Shown here one piece after another: positions 38,232 to 49,185 of a stretch of 64,000 bases of DNA. The stretch is from Coniochaeta sp. PMI_546. Lineage: Eukaryota; Ascomycota; Sordariomycetes; Coniochaetales; Coniochaetaceae. The stretch covers positions 500,192 through 564,191 of the forward strand of contig MU271154.1 of NCBI GenBank assembly GCA_021432605.1, given 5' to 3'. The notes under the pieces were generated by a model. It had not been told where the DNA came from. It saw nothing but the letters and a program-made list of their open reading frames with translations, and did not search any database. How positions within the stretch are numbered: the stretch's first letter is position 1; the number at the start of each line of letters is the position of its first letter. Position numbers and translations under genes: made by a program.

Positions 38232-41200
38232 ATGATACGGCTCTCTCAGTTGCCGTGGGGCCTCACGGCAGCCCTGCTGGCAGCAACATGGCTGCCGGCA
38301 GTTCGCGTGGCCGCAGCTCCATCCGTCAATGTTGCCCTCAATGCCGCGTTCCCTTCACCTCCTTACCTCGTCGAGCTTGTGTAAGTTATATTTGGACAGC
38401 ATGTCAGCAAGAGCGCCGCCATATTAACACAGAGGCAGAGAAACGGCAGCCCAAGAGAACGAGACCTCCTACTTCCCCCTCCTCGATCGCATTGCCCAGG
38501 GTGCCTTTTCATCCGCTAAGACGGATCAAGAGCTATACGAGAAGTTCTTGGATGTGCTTCACGAAGATGGCCACATCACCAACCCCGAGGCATTGTCGAC
38601 CTTCAAGCTTGCCCTATCGATGCGCTCCGCCGCCCCCAGGATCGAGGCGCACTACCAATACTACTCCACCGCTGTCGAGAAATCACACCCGTCGGAGGGC
38701 GAAGCATGTGCAGTGTGGTTCCTTGTCGATGGAAAGCAGTACTGCAAGGCGACTTCGTCTGAACACAGCGCCGAGGTGGCAGATGGCTCTCAGCATCGAA
38801 TTCTTCCTTTCGATCGAGTACAAGGAGCGGGGTCACGTAATGTAATTCTGTATGCGGATATCACTTCACCAGAGTTCGCCGAATTCCACAAGACAGCCCG
38901 GGGCCTCGTTGAACGGGGCGAAGGCACCTACCGTATCAGATATAAGAGGTCGACTACGCACCCAGTCGAACCACTAACTGTCAATGGCTACGGCGTAGAA
39001 CTGGCTCTGAAGAGGACAGACTACATCGTCATTGATGACCGCCAAGCGTCGGAGTCGCCGGCGGACATCGAAACGCAGAAAGTCATTTTGGACGAGGACG
39101 AGGAGATAACGGATCTCAAGCCCCTGGAGAAGTCGGACCTGTCGTCTCTCGGACTGAAGGCAGCGTCATTTGTTCTCCAGAGCGAATCGCCGTTCGAAAC
39201 CCTACTAAAGTTGACTCAAGACTTTCCGAAATACTCGACCTCGGTTGCTGCTCATAATGTGTCGGCCGACTTCGAAGCCGAGCACAGCGCCAACCGCATG
39301 CAGATGGTCCCGGCCGGTGTTAACGTCCTGTGGATGAACGGCGTGCAGCTTACGGACCGGCAGATTCAGCCGTTCACCCTTGCTGACATGTTGCGCGGAG
39401 AGCGGAAGCTCATCAACGGTGTCTTGGACCTTGGACTTACTGGCCAAGAAGCCGTGTCGCTCCTAGGCCACTCAGACGTGGCTGCTGCCAAAGCAGAACC
39501 CGAGGTCACAACGTTTGACTGGCGGGATGAGATCGAAGAGGGCAAAGTCATCATCTGGCTCAACAACATCGAGAAGGACAAGCGGTACGAGCAGTTCTCG
39601 AAGAGCCTGATGGTCCTGCTCAATCCAACCATGCCTGGCCAACTACCGCACATCAGACGGGACATGTTCAACCTCATTGTCCCTGTAGACTTCACCAAGT
39701 TGGAAGATCTTGAGATCATCACTGGTCAGCTGCTGACGTTTATGAAACGTCTTGTGCCCATCCGCTTCGGTCTCGTCCCCTTGACACCGACCGGAGAATC
39801 TATCGAGCAGGCGAAAGTGATATACCACCTTCTCGAGAACTACGGCCTTGGCGCGGTAGCCGCTTATCTCGAGGCTCTCGTCGAGGAGAAGAAGGCAGCC
39901 AAGGCAAATGAGGAGCTGTTCGAGAAGGCCATCAAAGACCGCAAACTGCGCGCCGATGCCACTCCGCTGGCGTTCAAGGAAATCGCCACCTCGGAGCACC
40001 ACGAGAAGCAGATCCACCTCGCCAAACACTGGACTGAACGCCTGCACGCCAACGTGGAAGTCCCTCCCGTCTTCTTCAACGGCTTCGCATTCCCGCGCGA
40101 GCAGGGCTGGCTGAGCACCATGCAGCAGAGACTCGGAGCGGATCTGCGCAGCATCCAGGAGGGTGTGTTCTACGGTCTGATCGACGAGGATGCCTGGCTG
40201 CCTGGGCACTTTCTTCAGCATGCGATCACTCGACGGAACGTGCACATCTTCCCTGAGGATCCAAAAGCCCTCACAGTGCTGAACATCAACAAGGTGTATA
40301 CCGAGCATAGCGATTTGTTCAGCCGGGTACCGGTTATTGAAGCCGATGAGCGGTCCACGAAGGAAGACTGGGCAGCTTTGACTGTCATTGCTGACCTTGA
40401 CAATGTCGAGGGCCAGAAGCTGCTCTTCTACGCTCTCAAGTTCCGCCACGAGAACCCGGGCGTGCGTCTCGATATCGTCCACAACCCGAAGGACACGTCC
40501 TGGTCGGCCGCCATGATGAACGAGCGTATCAAGATAAGGCAGGACACCCTTCCGACCATCCAAAGGCTGGTCGATCTTGAGACTGTGCTCGAAGGCGGTA
40601 GGACCGACCCTGATCCCGCATTTGATGCTGCCTTGGCTCGTTTCCTTGCCTCGGCGAATATCAAGTCCGGCGATAACATGCTAATGCTCAACGGCCGTGT
40701 CATCGGGCCGATCGGCTCGGCCGAGGAGTTCAAGCCGGAGGACTTCCAGCAGCTCCTCGACTTTGAGCGCGCAAGGCGGATCTTGCCCGTCTACCAAGCT
40801 ATCGAGGATCTTGGGCTTGGCGACAAGGTCTCCGGGCCGTTGGATGCCGCCAAGCTATCGTCCGTCACTGCGTTGTCGACCATGTCGGATGTTCCAGAGG
40901 GAATCTTCGAGTCTGCACCTTCGCTGCGGATCAGCGCTTTTAACGTGTGGAACACCACGCATACATCCTTTGAAGTTGGCGACAAGTCGACGGCAACCAT
41001 CCAGTTCGTCGCCCTCGTCGACCCCGCAAGTGAGCAAGGGCAGAAGTGGGCTCCGGTGCTGAAGGTCCTGTCCGAGCTGGAGGGCGTCTACCTGAGGATT
41101 TTTCTCAACCCTAAGGACGGACTGTCCGAGTTGCCCGTCAAGAGGTTCTACCGTTACGTACTAGACTCTGCGCCCACGTTTGACGAACAGGGCCAGGTCA

Positions 41201-42768
41201 AGTCGCTGTCAGCTACGTTCAACGGTATCCCGTCCGAGGCACTGTTGACAGCCGGCATGGACGTCCCACCAGCGTGGCTGGTCTCGTCCAAGATCTCGGT
41301 CGACGACTTGGACAACCTCAAGATCCGCGAGATCAAGAGCAGGCGAGGCGTCGACAAGGTGGAGGCGATCTACGAGCTCGAGCACATTCTCATCGAAGGT
41401 CACTCGCGCGAACAGCCCGGTGGCCAGCCCCCCCGTGGCGCCCAGCTGGTCCTGGCCACAGAGACCGATCCTCACTTTGCCGACACCATCATCATGGCCA
41501 ACCTCGGCTACTTCCAGTTCAAAGCCAACCCAGGCGTCTACAACATCCACCTCGAAGAGGGCCGCAGCTCCGACATCTTCAGCATCGAGAGCATCGGCGC
41601 GTCCGGGTGGGCTCCCGTCCCAGGCGACGAGGGTACCGAGGTCGCACTGATGGACTTCCAGGGTACAACCCTCTACCCCCGCCTGATCCGCAAGCCCGGG
41701 ATGGAGAAAGAAGACGTCCTCGAGGAAGCCAAGGCCGGCTCGGGCGCGACAGGCGCCACGCTGGACTTCGTCAACAAGGGCCTCAAGTTCGCCGAAGGCA
41801 TCCTGGGCAAGGGCAAATCCCTCAGCAAATCCGCGACGGAGCACGCCGAGATCAACATCTTCTCGGTCGCGTCGGGCCACCTGTACGAGCGCATGCTCAA
41901 CATCATGATGGTGTCGGTCATGCGCCACACGAAGCACACGGTCAAGTTCTGGTTCATCGAGCAGTTCCTCTCGCCGTCGTTCAAGGACTTCATCCCCACC
42001 ATGGCGGCGGAGTACGGCTTCAGGTACGAGATGGTGACGTACAAGTGGCCGCACTGGCTGCGCGCCCAGAAAGAAAAACAGCGCGAGATCTGGGGGTACA
42101 AGATCCTCTTCCTCGACGTGCTGTTCCCCCTGAGCCTGGACAAGGTCATCTTCGTCGACGCGGACCAGATCGTGCGCACAGACATGTACGACCTCGTCCA
42201 GCTGGACCTCGAGGGGGCCCCCTACGGCTTCACGCCCATGTGCGACTCGCGCACCGAGATGGAGGGCTTCCGCTTCTGGAAGCAGGGGTACTGGGCCAAC
42301 TACCTACGGGGCCTGCCCTACCACATCTCGGCGCTCTACGTCGTCGACCTGCGGCGCTTCCGCGAGCTGGCCGCCGGCGACCGGCTGAGGCAGCAGTACC
42401 ACCAGCTGTCGGCCGACCCGCAGTCCCTATCGAACCTGGACCAGGACCTGCCCAACCACATGCAGTTCGTCATCCCCATCCACAGCCTGCCGCAGGAGTG
42501 GCTGTGGTGCGAGACGTGGTGCAGCGACGACACGCTGGGGTCCGCCCGCACCATCGACCTGTGCAACAACCCGCTGACCAAGGAACCCAAGCTCGACCGC
42601 GCCCGGAGGCAGGTGCCCGAGTGGACCGAGTATGACGACGAGATCGCCGCGCTGGCGAGGCGGCACAGGGCCGGCGGGGCGGGGGAGGAGGGCGGGCCCA
42701 AGCCGAGGAGGTTCGAGGATGGGGAGGTGGTGAAGCAGACTCAGCCTCGGGTCAAGGATGAGCTGTGA
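38232..42768 (+). CDS. gpt1: UDP-glucose:glycoprotein glucosyltransferase
   Basis: Two exons, 38232-38380 and 38439-42768 (58-nt intron, GTAAGT...GGCAG, branch ATTAAC), give 1492 residues. A cleavable signal peptide (residues ~1-28, MIRLSQLPWGLTAALLAATW) is followed by thioredoxin-like folding-sensor domains and a C-terminal GT24 catalytic domain. The latter starts near INIFSVASGHLYERMLNIM, includes the WFIEQFLSPSFKDFIP motif, the metal-binding DxD motif in VIFVDADQIVR (~1287-1289), and SNLDQDLPNHMQ. The protein ends in KDEL, an ER-retrieval signal. UGGT reglucosylates N-glycans of misfolded glycoproteins so that calnexin rebinds them. The C-terminal tail between the GT24 domain and KDEL is Gly/Glu-rich and not conserved. 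Everything needed for activity looks intact. Confidence 0.96.
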
Positions 42769-43069
42769 TGAATCGGTCTATCTTGATGGGGTCGGGGGTA
42801 TAAATAACGGTATATAGATGGAATCTGGCATGATCCGATCCATGGCGCGTGAATGATGACATTTTCTTCTAATATCTTGTCTAAAGTATGCAGCAGTGAA
42901 CCGCTCCCCTTACTCCGTTCGTGAGCCATAAAAGTAGCAACAAAGATGCGATATTCACTCATGTAAAATAGCAATATCATGATGAGCCCAGTTCAACACC
43001 TCCAAAAAATATAGCAAATCCCCCCAAACACCTCCGGCACCACAATTCTCAACCGTCTACATCATCCTC
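42769..43069. other. Convergent 3' intergenic region
   Basis: About 300 bp between the UGGT and Rad54 stop codons. AT-richer than the genes on either side; no gene seen. Confidence 0.5.
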
Positions 43070-45481
43070 TTAATGAGAGATGTACTGAAACACGGCACTG
43101 ACCTCCCTCTCGCCACTCTCCTGCCTCAGCAGCAGGTCCTGGATCTGCTGCAGCGCCTCGTTGGCAAAGTGGTTCCACGTGCTGGTGTCGCCGTACAGCA
43201 TGGCGGGGGCCTTGAGGAACTGCCTGCCGTCGGGCCGGCACCGCTTGCACTTGAAGGTGTCGTGGGTGTCGCTGCGCGTGTCGCCGCGGTACTGGAACAG
43301 CTCCCTGAGGCTGTCGAGGGAGAAGTGCCTCTCGACGTCCTCGGCGCTGTCGACCACGCACGAGGAGAGGGATTGCTTGTGGCTCTGCCGCTGGAAGATC
43401 TTCTCCTCGATCGTGCCGGTGGCTATGAAGCGGTAGACGAAGCAGTCCTTCTTCTGCCCGTCGCGCCAGACGCGGGCGAGCGCCTGCTGGTCGGCGGCCG
43501 GGTTCCAGTCCGGGTCGAAGAGGACGAGGCGGTTGGCGCCGATGAGGTTGATGCCGCAGCCGCCGGCCTTGGAGGAGAGGAGGAAGACGAACTCGTCGCC
43601 GTCCGGGTCGTTGAAGCGGTCGACCAGCTTGGCGCGCTTGTTGATGTTCATTGTGCCGTCGAGGCGCAGGCTGCCGTAGCCGCGGGCGCGGCACATCTTC
43701 TCGAACAGGTCGAGGGTCGAAGTATAATTGCTGATGAGCACGATCTTGTCGTTGGTGTCGGCGCGGATGCGCGCCAGCATGCGGTCGAGCACCTGCATCT
43801 TGCCCGAGAACCAGGGCTTGGGCTCGCGGTCGCGACCGCGCTGGTCGGGCGGGACGTAGTCTTCGGGAAAGACGCGGTCGGAGCCCGGCAGGTCGGCCTC
43901 CAGATCGAGGAGGTCCGGGTGGTTGCACAGTTTCTTGAGGATGTTGATCGCCTTGAGGGGCTGGGAGCCCTTGCCGCGGAGGAGGGCTTGGATCTCGGGA
44001 GACTTGACAAAGAGGTTGTAGAGGTCGAGCTGGAAGGGGGCGAGGTTGCAGAAGACGACGTGCTCGTATTTGACGGGCAGGTATTTGGATAGGATGTCGT
44101 TCGTGCGGCGGATGATGAACTTGTTGACGATCTCGAGGAGGTCTCTGAGGCACTGGTCGCCGCGCTGGCGGTCCGCTTCGGACGCGTCTGCGTCACGGCC
44201 GCGGAGGATGGGGATCTCGAACTTCTTGCGGAATTCGAGGCGAGTGCCGAGCAGGTCCGGGTTGGCGAAGCTGATGAGGGCGAAGTACTCAGACAGATCG
44301 TTCTGGATCGGCGTGCCGGAAAGGATGACACGCCTGGAGACGTTCAGGTTGTTGAGGGCAGTGAAAGTCTGGCTGTCTCCGTTCTTGAGCCGATGGCCCT
44401 CGTCGCAGAGCATGAGGCCGATGGGTGTGTTCTTCAGCACGTCGACGTTGAGGCGCAGAGACTCGTATGACACGATGATAACGGGTCGGGTAACAGCTCT
44501 TCCGCTCGCAATGGACCACTGCTGTAACTGGCGAGTCAGCTCCTCTTTGGAAGCCTTTCCGTCGATGGCGAAGGGGTTGATTGCGTCCGCACCGAGCCAC
44601 TTGGTGAGCTCGTTGGCCCAGTTTCGCACCAGACTTGAAGGGCAAGCTACGATGGCCTTCTGTATCGTGGGCTTTCCGGCTTCGGGGGATTGCTTCAGCA
44701 GCGTCCATAGCAGAGTGATACACTGCAGCGTCTTTCCCAGACCCATCTCGTCGGCCATGATGCAACCGTTGGCCTTCTCGTCAATCATACCTGTGACGCA
44801 CCGGTACATGAACTTGACGCCCTCGACCTGATGAGGTCTCAGAACCTTGGCGAGCCTCGGGTCGATGACAACAGGTACTCTTGGGTGTTCGCCCTCCACT
44901 TTCTTCTTAAGACCGAGGATTTGCGCCAAGCTCTTGTGCATCAGAGGTTCATCAGTCTTGACCAGCTGCGGCTCCTCTTTATCCTTGATCTCCTTCGCCT
45001 TCGGCTTGTCGTCTATGGTCGGGTCATATAGCACAATCGCGAAGTCACCGCTCGGATCGTGTAGGGGCTTTGCAACAAATACTGCTCCCTGTCTCAGTCC
45101 GAGCGTTGGAGGTGGCCGGTTTGGGTTGTATGCAGTCGTGTCCTTGTTGATCAAGGGGACGGAGAAGGCTTTCCTGAAGACCTGGCTCTTGTCCTTGGGG
45201 CGGAAGACTGGAAACTTGTTGACATCACGGTTGGCCAGAGCGAGTCTGTCAGCGTTGGTGTATGGTTTATCGGCATCCGTCTCTCCGTCGGCGCCCTTGT
45301 AGTCGACCCTCCTCTTCTTCCGAGCTGGCCGGTCTGTGGCAACGGTGCGACCTGCAGCGCCTGGGCATTTGAACGGTGTGCGGAGCTTGTCGAGGGACTG
45401 CGGCGTCGGAAAGCGTCCTCGGACGGCATTCTCCTTGTCGGCCATTGGCGTCGCGGTGGCGGACGACCTGTTGCAGTGCAT
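43070..45481 (-). CDS. rad54: DNA repair/recombination ATPase Rad54
   Basis: Intronless 803-residue Swi2/Snf2 ATPase in the Rad54 subgroup. The N-terminus has the subgroup-typical PFKCPG and FPVFRPKDKSQVFRKAFSVPLINK segments. Helicase motifs follow: LRPHQVEGVKFMYRCVTG (Q/I region), DEMGLGKT (Lys250 of Walker A), the DEGH box, LSGTPIQNDLSEYFALI (motif III), and the C-terminal helicase half with RLDGTMNINKRAKLVDRFN, LLSSKAGGCGINLIGANRL and QALARVWRDGQKKDCFVYRF. Rad54 remodels chromatin and promotes Rad51-dependent strand exchange; Neurospora mus-25 is the Sordariomycete counterpart. The ATG at 45481 (MHCNRSS) is the first in the open frame; MADKEN, 12 codons on, is an alternative. The C-terminus is slightly acidic and ends at ISH. 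Confidence 0.95.
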   Translation of the reverse strand: MHCNRSSATATPMADKENAVRGRFPTPQSLDKLRTPFKCPGAAGRTVATDRPARKKRRVDYKGADGETDADKPYTNADRLALANRDVNKFPVFRPKDKSQVFRKAFSVPLINKDTTAYNPNRPPPTLGLRQGAVFVAKPLHDPSGDFAIVLYDPTIDDKPKAKEIKDKEEPQLVKTDEPLMHKSLAQILGLKKKVEGEHPRVPVVIDPRLAKVLRPHQVEGVKFMYRCVTGMIDEKANGCIMADEMGLGKTLQCITLLWTLLKQSPEAGKPTIQKAIVACPSSLVRNWANELTKWLGADAINPFAIDGKASKEELTRQLQQWSIASGRAVTRPVIIVSYESLRLNVDVLKNTPIGLMLCDEGHRLKNGDSQTFTALNNLNVSRRVILSGTPIQNDLSEYFALISFANPDLLGTRLEFRKKFEIPILRGRDADASEADRQRGDQCLRDLLEIVNKFIIRRTNDILSKYLPVKYEHVVFCNLAPFQLDLYNLFVKSPEIQALLRGKGSQPLKAINILKKLCNHPDLLDLEADLPGSDRVFPEDYVPPDQRGRDREPKPWFSGKMQVLDRMLARIRADTNDKIVLISNYTSTLDLFEKMCRARGYGSLRLDGTMNINKRAKLVDRFNDPDGDEFVFLLSSKAGGCGINLIGANRLVLFDPDWNPAADQQALARVWRDGQKKDCFVYRFIATGTIEEKIFQRQSHKQSLSSCVVDSAEDVERHFSLDSLRELFQYRGDTRSDTHDTFKCKRCRPDGRQFLKAPAMLYGDTSTWNHFANEALQQIQDLLLRQESGEREVSAVFQYISH

Positions 45482-46171
45482 GTCAGCGCGACTGTTCAGA
45501 GCGACCGCAAGAGTTCGATCACACTGACATCTTGGTAATATTATTCCGACAGTATCCCCTCCTTTTGATACATGCACCACGCCAGCAAGGCAAATAGAAA
45601 AAAAAGAATGAGGTTCAGTTGGAATCTGGCTGACTAGGCGGTGGCAATTCTATTCAAGTGTATAGCCTCGCGTTGTTGACTTTCCGGGAAGGCGCGTCCC
45701 GAGCTGGCCCCCCACACCTCAGGCGCGTCCGCAGCTCTCGCGAAACCAGCGCGGGTCACGTGTGAGCTACCCCTCCCTCCCCTCCATTCGCTTGGCCCCA
45801 AGTTCCATCTCTTTCTCTCATCGCCCTCGCGCAATCGTCAAAATGCAGTGCTTAGCGCACGTAAGGCTCAACACAAATGAAGCACAGCCTTATCGGCTAG
45901 CAATGGCACATGGGCTTTCAGAGAGCATTGAGCGGAATTGGATCGAGACTTACCGGTAAAGTTTGCGGCGAAAAGCTCGGACCTCTCAGTCCCTCCGATC
46001 GTCCCTGATCGTCCCTGCATCGAATCGTGTAACCCCGCAATACTGTGTAGTCTACATAGTACTTACTGCCCTGGACGTTCACTTTCAACTTCAAAGGCCG
46101 CATGTCAACAACACAAATATTGCCCAGCAGCAAAGACAATGTCGCCATACAGGTGTAAATAGTAATACACA
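45482..46171. other. Divergent intergenic region, Rad54 / mitochondrial carrier
   Basis: 690 bp holding the promoters of both genes. A C/T-rich patch at about 45760-45840 could be a leader element. No gene seen. Confidence 0.45.
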
Positions 46172-47179
46172 ATGTCGGCCGATTTCTGGGCCGGCTACAT
46201 CAGCGGCGCCGTAGGCATCTTGATCGGCAATCCCTTAGATCTGATCAAGGTCCGCTTGCAGGCAGATCGTCCCTCACCTGTGCCGGTACCATCACAACCA
46301 TCACCGTCATCGCCTTCATCACCTCCCGTATTCACAGCCAATGCCTCCACCGCAGCTCTCAGAGGCTACTTCCCAACCTTCACATCCCTCATCACCGGCA
46401 CCGCAGCCCCAATCCTCGGCTACGGCGCCCTCAACGCCCTCCTCTTTGTATCTTACAACCGCTCCGAGGCCTTCTTAAACTCATACTTTCCCGCCTCTAC
46501 TGCCTCTCCCGACTCACCAACAACAACAGGGTCGAACCTGTATACCACCTTCCTCGCCGGCGCCGTAGGAGGCCTGGCGACATGGGCCGTCAGCACACCG
46601 ACAGAACTGATCAAGTGCCGCGCCCAGGTCCAGACCCGCACACCAGCCCTGTCCAGCCTGACTATCGCGCGCCAGGTCCTGCGCAGCGAGGGCATCCGCG
46701 GCCTGTACTTTGGCGGCACCGTGACTGCGATCAGGGACAGCGTCGGCTACGGGTTCTACTTCTGGAGCTACGAACTGTCGCGGCGCTGGATGGGGCGCTA
46801 CGGCGGGAACGAGACGGCCGATGTCCTGCTATGCGGCGGGCTGGCTGGTATCGTCACTTGGGCGAGCATTTTCCCCCTGGATGTCATCAAGACGAGGGTT
46901 CAGACGCAGGTGCTGACGACTGCGGCGGAAAGAGCACCATTGCTGGGAGTCAATGACTCAGAAGTGAAGGCCACGAGGCTCGGTGCCTGGCAGGTGGCCA
47001 AGGAGACCTACCGGGAGGGAGGGACGAGGGTGTTCTTTCGGGGTCTGGGGGTATGCAGCGTCAGGGCGTTCGTCGTCAATGCTGTGCAGTGGGCGGTCTA
47101 CGAGTGGATCATGACGGAACTCGGCCAGGGCCGGGACAGGAGGAAACCAGAGGCCCAGCTTGCGATAGGGGTGAGCTGA
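46172..47179 (+). CDS. Mitochondrial carrier family (SLC25) protein
   Basis: Intronless, 335 residues, with the three-fold repeat of the family. Each repeat bears the Px[D/E]xx[K/R]x[R/K] signature: NPLDLIKVR (Pro21), TPTELIKCR (Pro143) and FPLDVIKTR (Pro235), followed in the second repeat by EGIRGLYFGG and in the third by the analogous EGGTRVFFRGL. Six transmembrane helices in the inner mitochondrial membrane are expected. A Pro/Ser-rich insertion (residues ~32-60) lengthens the first matrix loop. The substrate cannot be told with confidence; the spacing and the FWSYELSRRW helix suggest the amino acid/carnitine-type branch rather than the ADP/ATP carrier. Confidence 0.92.
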   Translation: MSADFWAGYISGAVGILIGNPLDLIKVRLQADRPSPVPVPSQPSPSSPSSPPVFTANASTAALRGYFPTFTSLITGTAAPILGYGALNALLFVSYNRSEAFLNSYFPASTASPDSPTTTGSNLYTTFLAGAVGGLATWAVSTPTELIKCRAQVQTRTPALSSLTIARQVLRSEGIRGLYFGGTVTAIRDSVGYGFYFWSYELSRRWMGRYGGNETADVLLCGGLAGIVTWASIFPLDVIKTRVQTQVLTTAAERAPLLGVNDSEVKATRLGAWQVAKETYREGGTRVFFRGLGVCSVRAFVVNAVQWAVYEWIMTELGQGRDRRKPEAQLAIGVS

Positions 47180-47859
47180 TGAGGTCTGGGCATCACGGCA
47201 TCCCTTGCGAGAAATGAGCCGCGGAGAAATATTATGCTGACGCCAAATGGTGCCGGCAAAGAGAGATATGAGGCCCTCTGATGTGGGGAGATATGTCATA
47301 TAGAAGTATATACCGGGATTAGGGTGGATAAACCTGCACATAGACTTGACGGTCGTATAGAAATAACGCTTCGTTGCTCCAGTGCCACAGGATGCCTCTC
47401 TTTGCCATGCTTCAGGACCGAATCCAAGGACCTGGTATGACAGCCATACAACACCTCTTACCTCAGAGGGACACGGGTTCTTGCACACCACATGACCAAG
47501 ATGCCAAGGGACTGTCCAAGAACCAGTTTGCCGTCCTAGCCTGTGCTATCGTTGCAGACCATAGGACACGCTGTCGGACTTCATCAGCCAGATGGCGCGT
47601 CTGGTACATCTGAGAAGCTGTACTTATATAAGGTACGTATCCAGACATCGCCTCTTCCCTTTCTATCACACCGCAGAAGAATGCCAATCACGCCAGAGTA
47701 TTAACATCACCTGTCCTTCCCGCCTATGAACCCAGATAATCATGAACCGCAGAATCCCTCCCACGCAATGCATCGCCAAACGCCTTTCTGACATAACGCA
47801 CAATAACCGACCAACACCTCTTTTCTCACAGTCAAACCCAACCGCAGGCAGACATAGCC
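47180..47859. other. Convergent 3' intergenic region
   Basis: 680 bp between the carrier (+) and the GT25-like gene (-). Small open frames on both strands lack family features. No gene seen. Confidence 0.5.
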
Positions 47860-49185
47860 TCACCACTGACTCTCCATCTCCAGCCCCATAAGCATATTCC
47901 TGACATTCAACCTAGCACTCCAGACAATATTCTCCGTCGTCCCCTTCTCCCTGACCTTCCCCCCAACTCCCTCCCCCTTCAGCTTCCCATCCTCCTCCAC
48001 GACCTGAATGTCACTATCCCCACTCACCAGCCCCTTAGCCTTATGATGAAAGAACACCGGCGGCGTGACCGAGAAACACTTGGCATCCAGCCCCCTATCC
48101 CCCTTCTTCTTCTTCGTCTCCTCCTCCCCGCCTTGCCCCTCACCACCACCACCACCCCCCAGTATTCCCCCCCAACTAACCACCGCCCGCCTGCACAGCC
48201 CCGCAAGCGCATTGTCAAACGGCCCCCTCAACCCATCCACACTCAAGTCAAACAGCACCTTGCGCGCCCCGCGCTGGCTGAGGGCATACGCAAACGTGCA
48301 GATCGGCGCGGCCGTCACGTGCACCCAGCGGGTATGCGCCGGATGCGCGGTGAAGTTGACGATCCCCGTCACCCTGTCCAGGGGCGGGACGGTGGCGTCG
48401 TCGAGCACCGTGTATTTCGCGCTCATGGCCCGCCGCGCCGGGTCATCCTCCCCGAGGTCCCTGATCTCGGGCTCCGGCAGGTCCTCGGGGAAGGGCTCGC
48501 CGCAGTGGCCCAGCCACAGCAGGTCCCAGTCGTCGCCGTAGGGGCTGGCGGGGTCCGCGGAGGAGGAGGACCGGGACCGGGACCGGCGGCCGGAGGGGAA
48601 CAGGGCATCGGGGAGAGAGGCCGAGACGGACCTGACGCCCGTGGCGACCACCTCCAGCAGGGGCTTGAGGCGCACGTCCCAGTCCACGTCGTCCTCGAGG
48701 ATCAGGGCCGTCTCGATCCCTTCCTCGACCATGCGCCGGACGGCGTCCATGTGGCCGCGCCAGCTGCCCAGGTTGGTCTCCATGAGCTTCTTGCGGTCGA
48801 CGCCGGGCGGGACGGCCTTGTCGGGCACGGACTCGCCGCGCACGCCGGGCATCCAGTCGATGCGGAAGCCGGTCAGGGCGGAGGCGAGGGTGAGGGCGTC
48901 GCGCTTGTCGGACCGCGAGGGCAGGCCGATGGCGAAGATGCGCGAGAAGCCCAGGGTGGCGTTCGTCACGCGGTTGGTGGAGGGGGTGGAGGAGCCGTGG
49001 TAGTCGGGGCCGTAGAGCTGGGAGTAGGAGGGTTTGGAGGAGGAGGAGGAGGAGGAGGAGGATGGGCTGAGCTTGAAGTTTGGTATGTAGGTTGCGGAAT
49101 GCGAGGAGCCGAGGTAGAGGAGGGTTAGGACGGCGAAGAAGACGGCGCCGGCTAGCAGGGCGGGCCGTGGGCGGACGACAATCAT
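47860..49185 (-). CDS. GT25-family glycosyltransferase-like type II membrane protein
   Basis: Single exon, 441 residues. Residues ~9-26 are a hydrophobic signal anchor (LLAGAVFFAVLTLLYLG), giving a type II Golgi/ER topology. A Ser-rich stem with nine serines in a row follows. The lumenal part begins with IFAIGLPSRSDKRDALTLASALTGF, typical of the LPS-glycosyltransferase (GT25) domain, and contains LGSWRGHMDAVRRMVEEGIETALILEDDVDWD with the EDD motif at 164-166. WDLLWLGHCGEPF and a conserved Thr/His-rich region (RWVHVTAAPICTFAYALSQRGARKVLFDLS) follow. Family members transfer sugars such as galactose; the fungal substrate is unknown. The Gly/Lys-rich insertion near residue 350 is low complexity. 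The long plus-strand frame over the same bases is an antisense artefact. Confidence 0.9.
   Translation of the reverse strand: MIVVRPRPALLAGAVFFAVLTLLYLGSSHSATYIPNFKLSPSSSSSSSSSKPSYSQLYGPDYHGSSTPSTNRVTNATLGFSRIFAIGLPSRSDKRDALTLASALTGFRIDWMPGVRGESVPDKAVPPGVDRKKLMETNLGSWRGHMDAVRRMVEEGIETALILEDDVDWDVRLKPLLEVVATGVRSVSASLPDALFPSGRRSRSRSSSSADPASPYGDDWDLLWLGHCGEPFPEDLPEPEIRDLGEDDPARRAMSAKYTVLDDATVPPLDRVTGIVNFTAHPAHTRWVHVTAAPICTFAYALSQRGARKVLFDLSVDGLRGPFDNALAGLCRRAVVSWGGILGGGGGGEGQGGEEETKKKKGDRGLDAKCFSVTPPVFFHHKAKGLVSGDSDIQVVEEDGKLKGEGVGGKVREKGTTENIVWSARLNVRNMLMGLEMESQW

Noticed and set aside
39643-40563. 306-codon minus-strand frame
   Set aside because: Antisense of the UGGT coding region; no motif or splice support.
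41274-42635. 453-codon plus-strand frame inside the UGGT gene
   Set aside because: It overlaps the GT24 coding exon in another frame and is Arg/Pro/Gly-rich, a by-product of GC-rich codon bias.
43073-44092. 339-codon plus-strand frame
   Set aside because: Antisense shadow of Rad54 with Val/Leu/Glu-biased composition and no domain.
48043-49128. 361-codon plus-strand frame
   Set aside because: Antisense of the GT25-like gene, low complexity, no family pattern.
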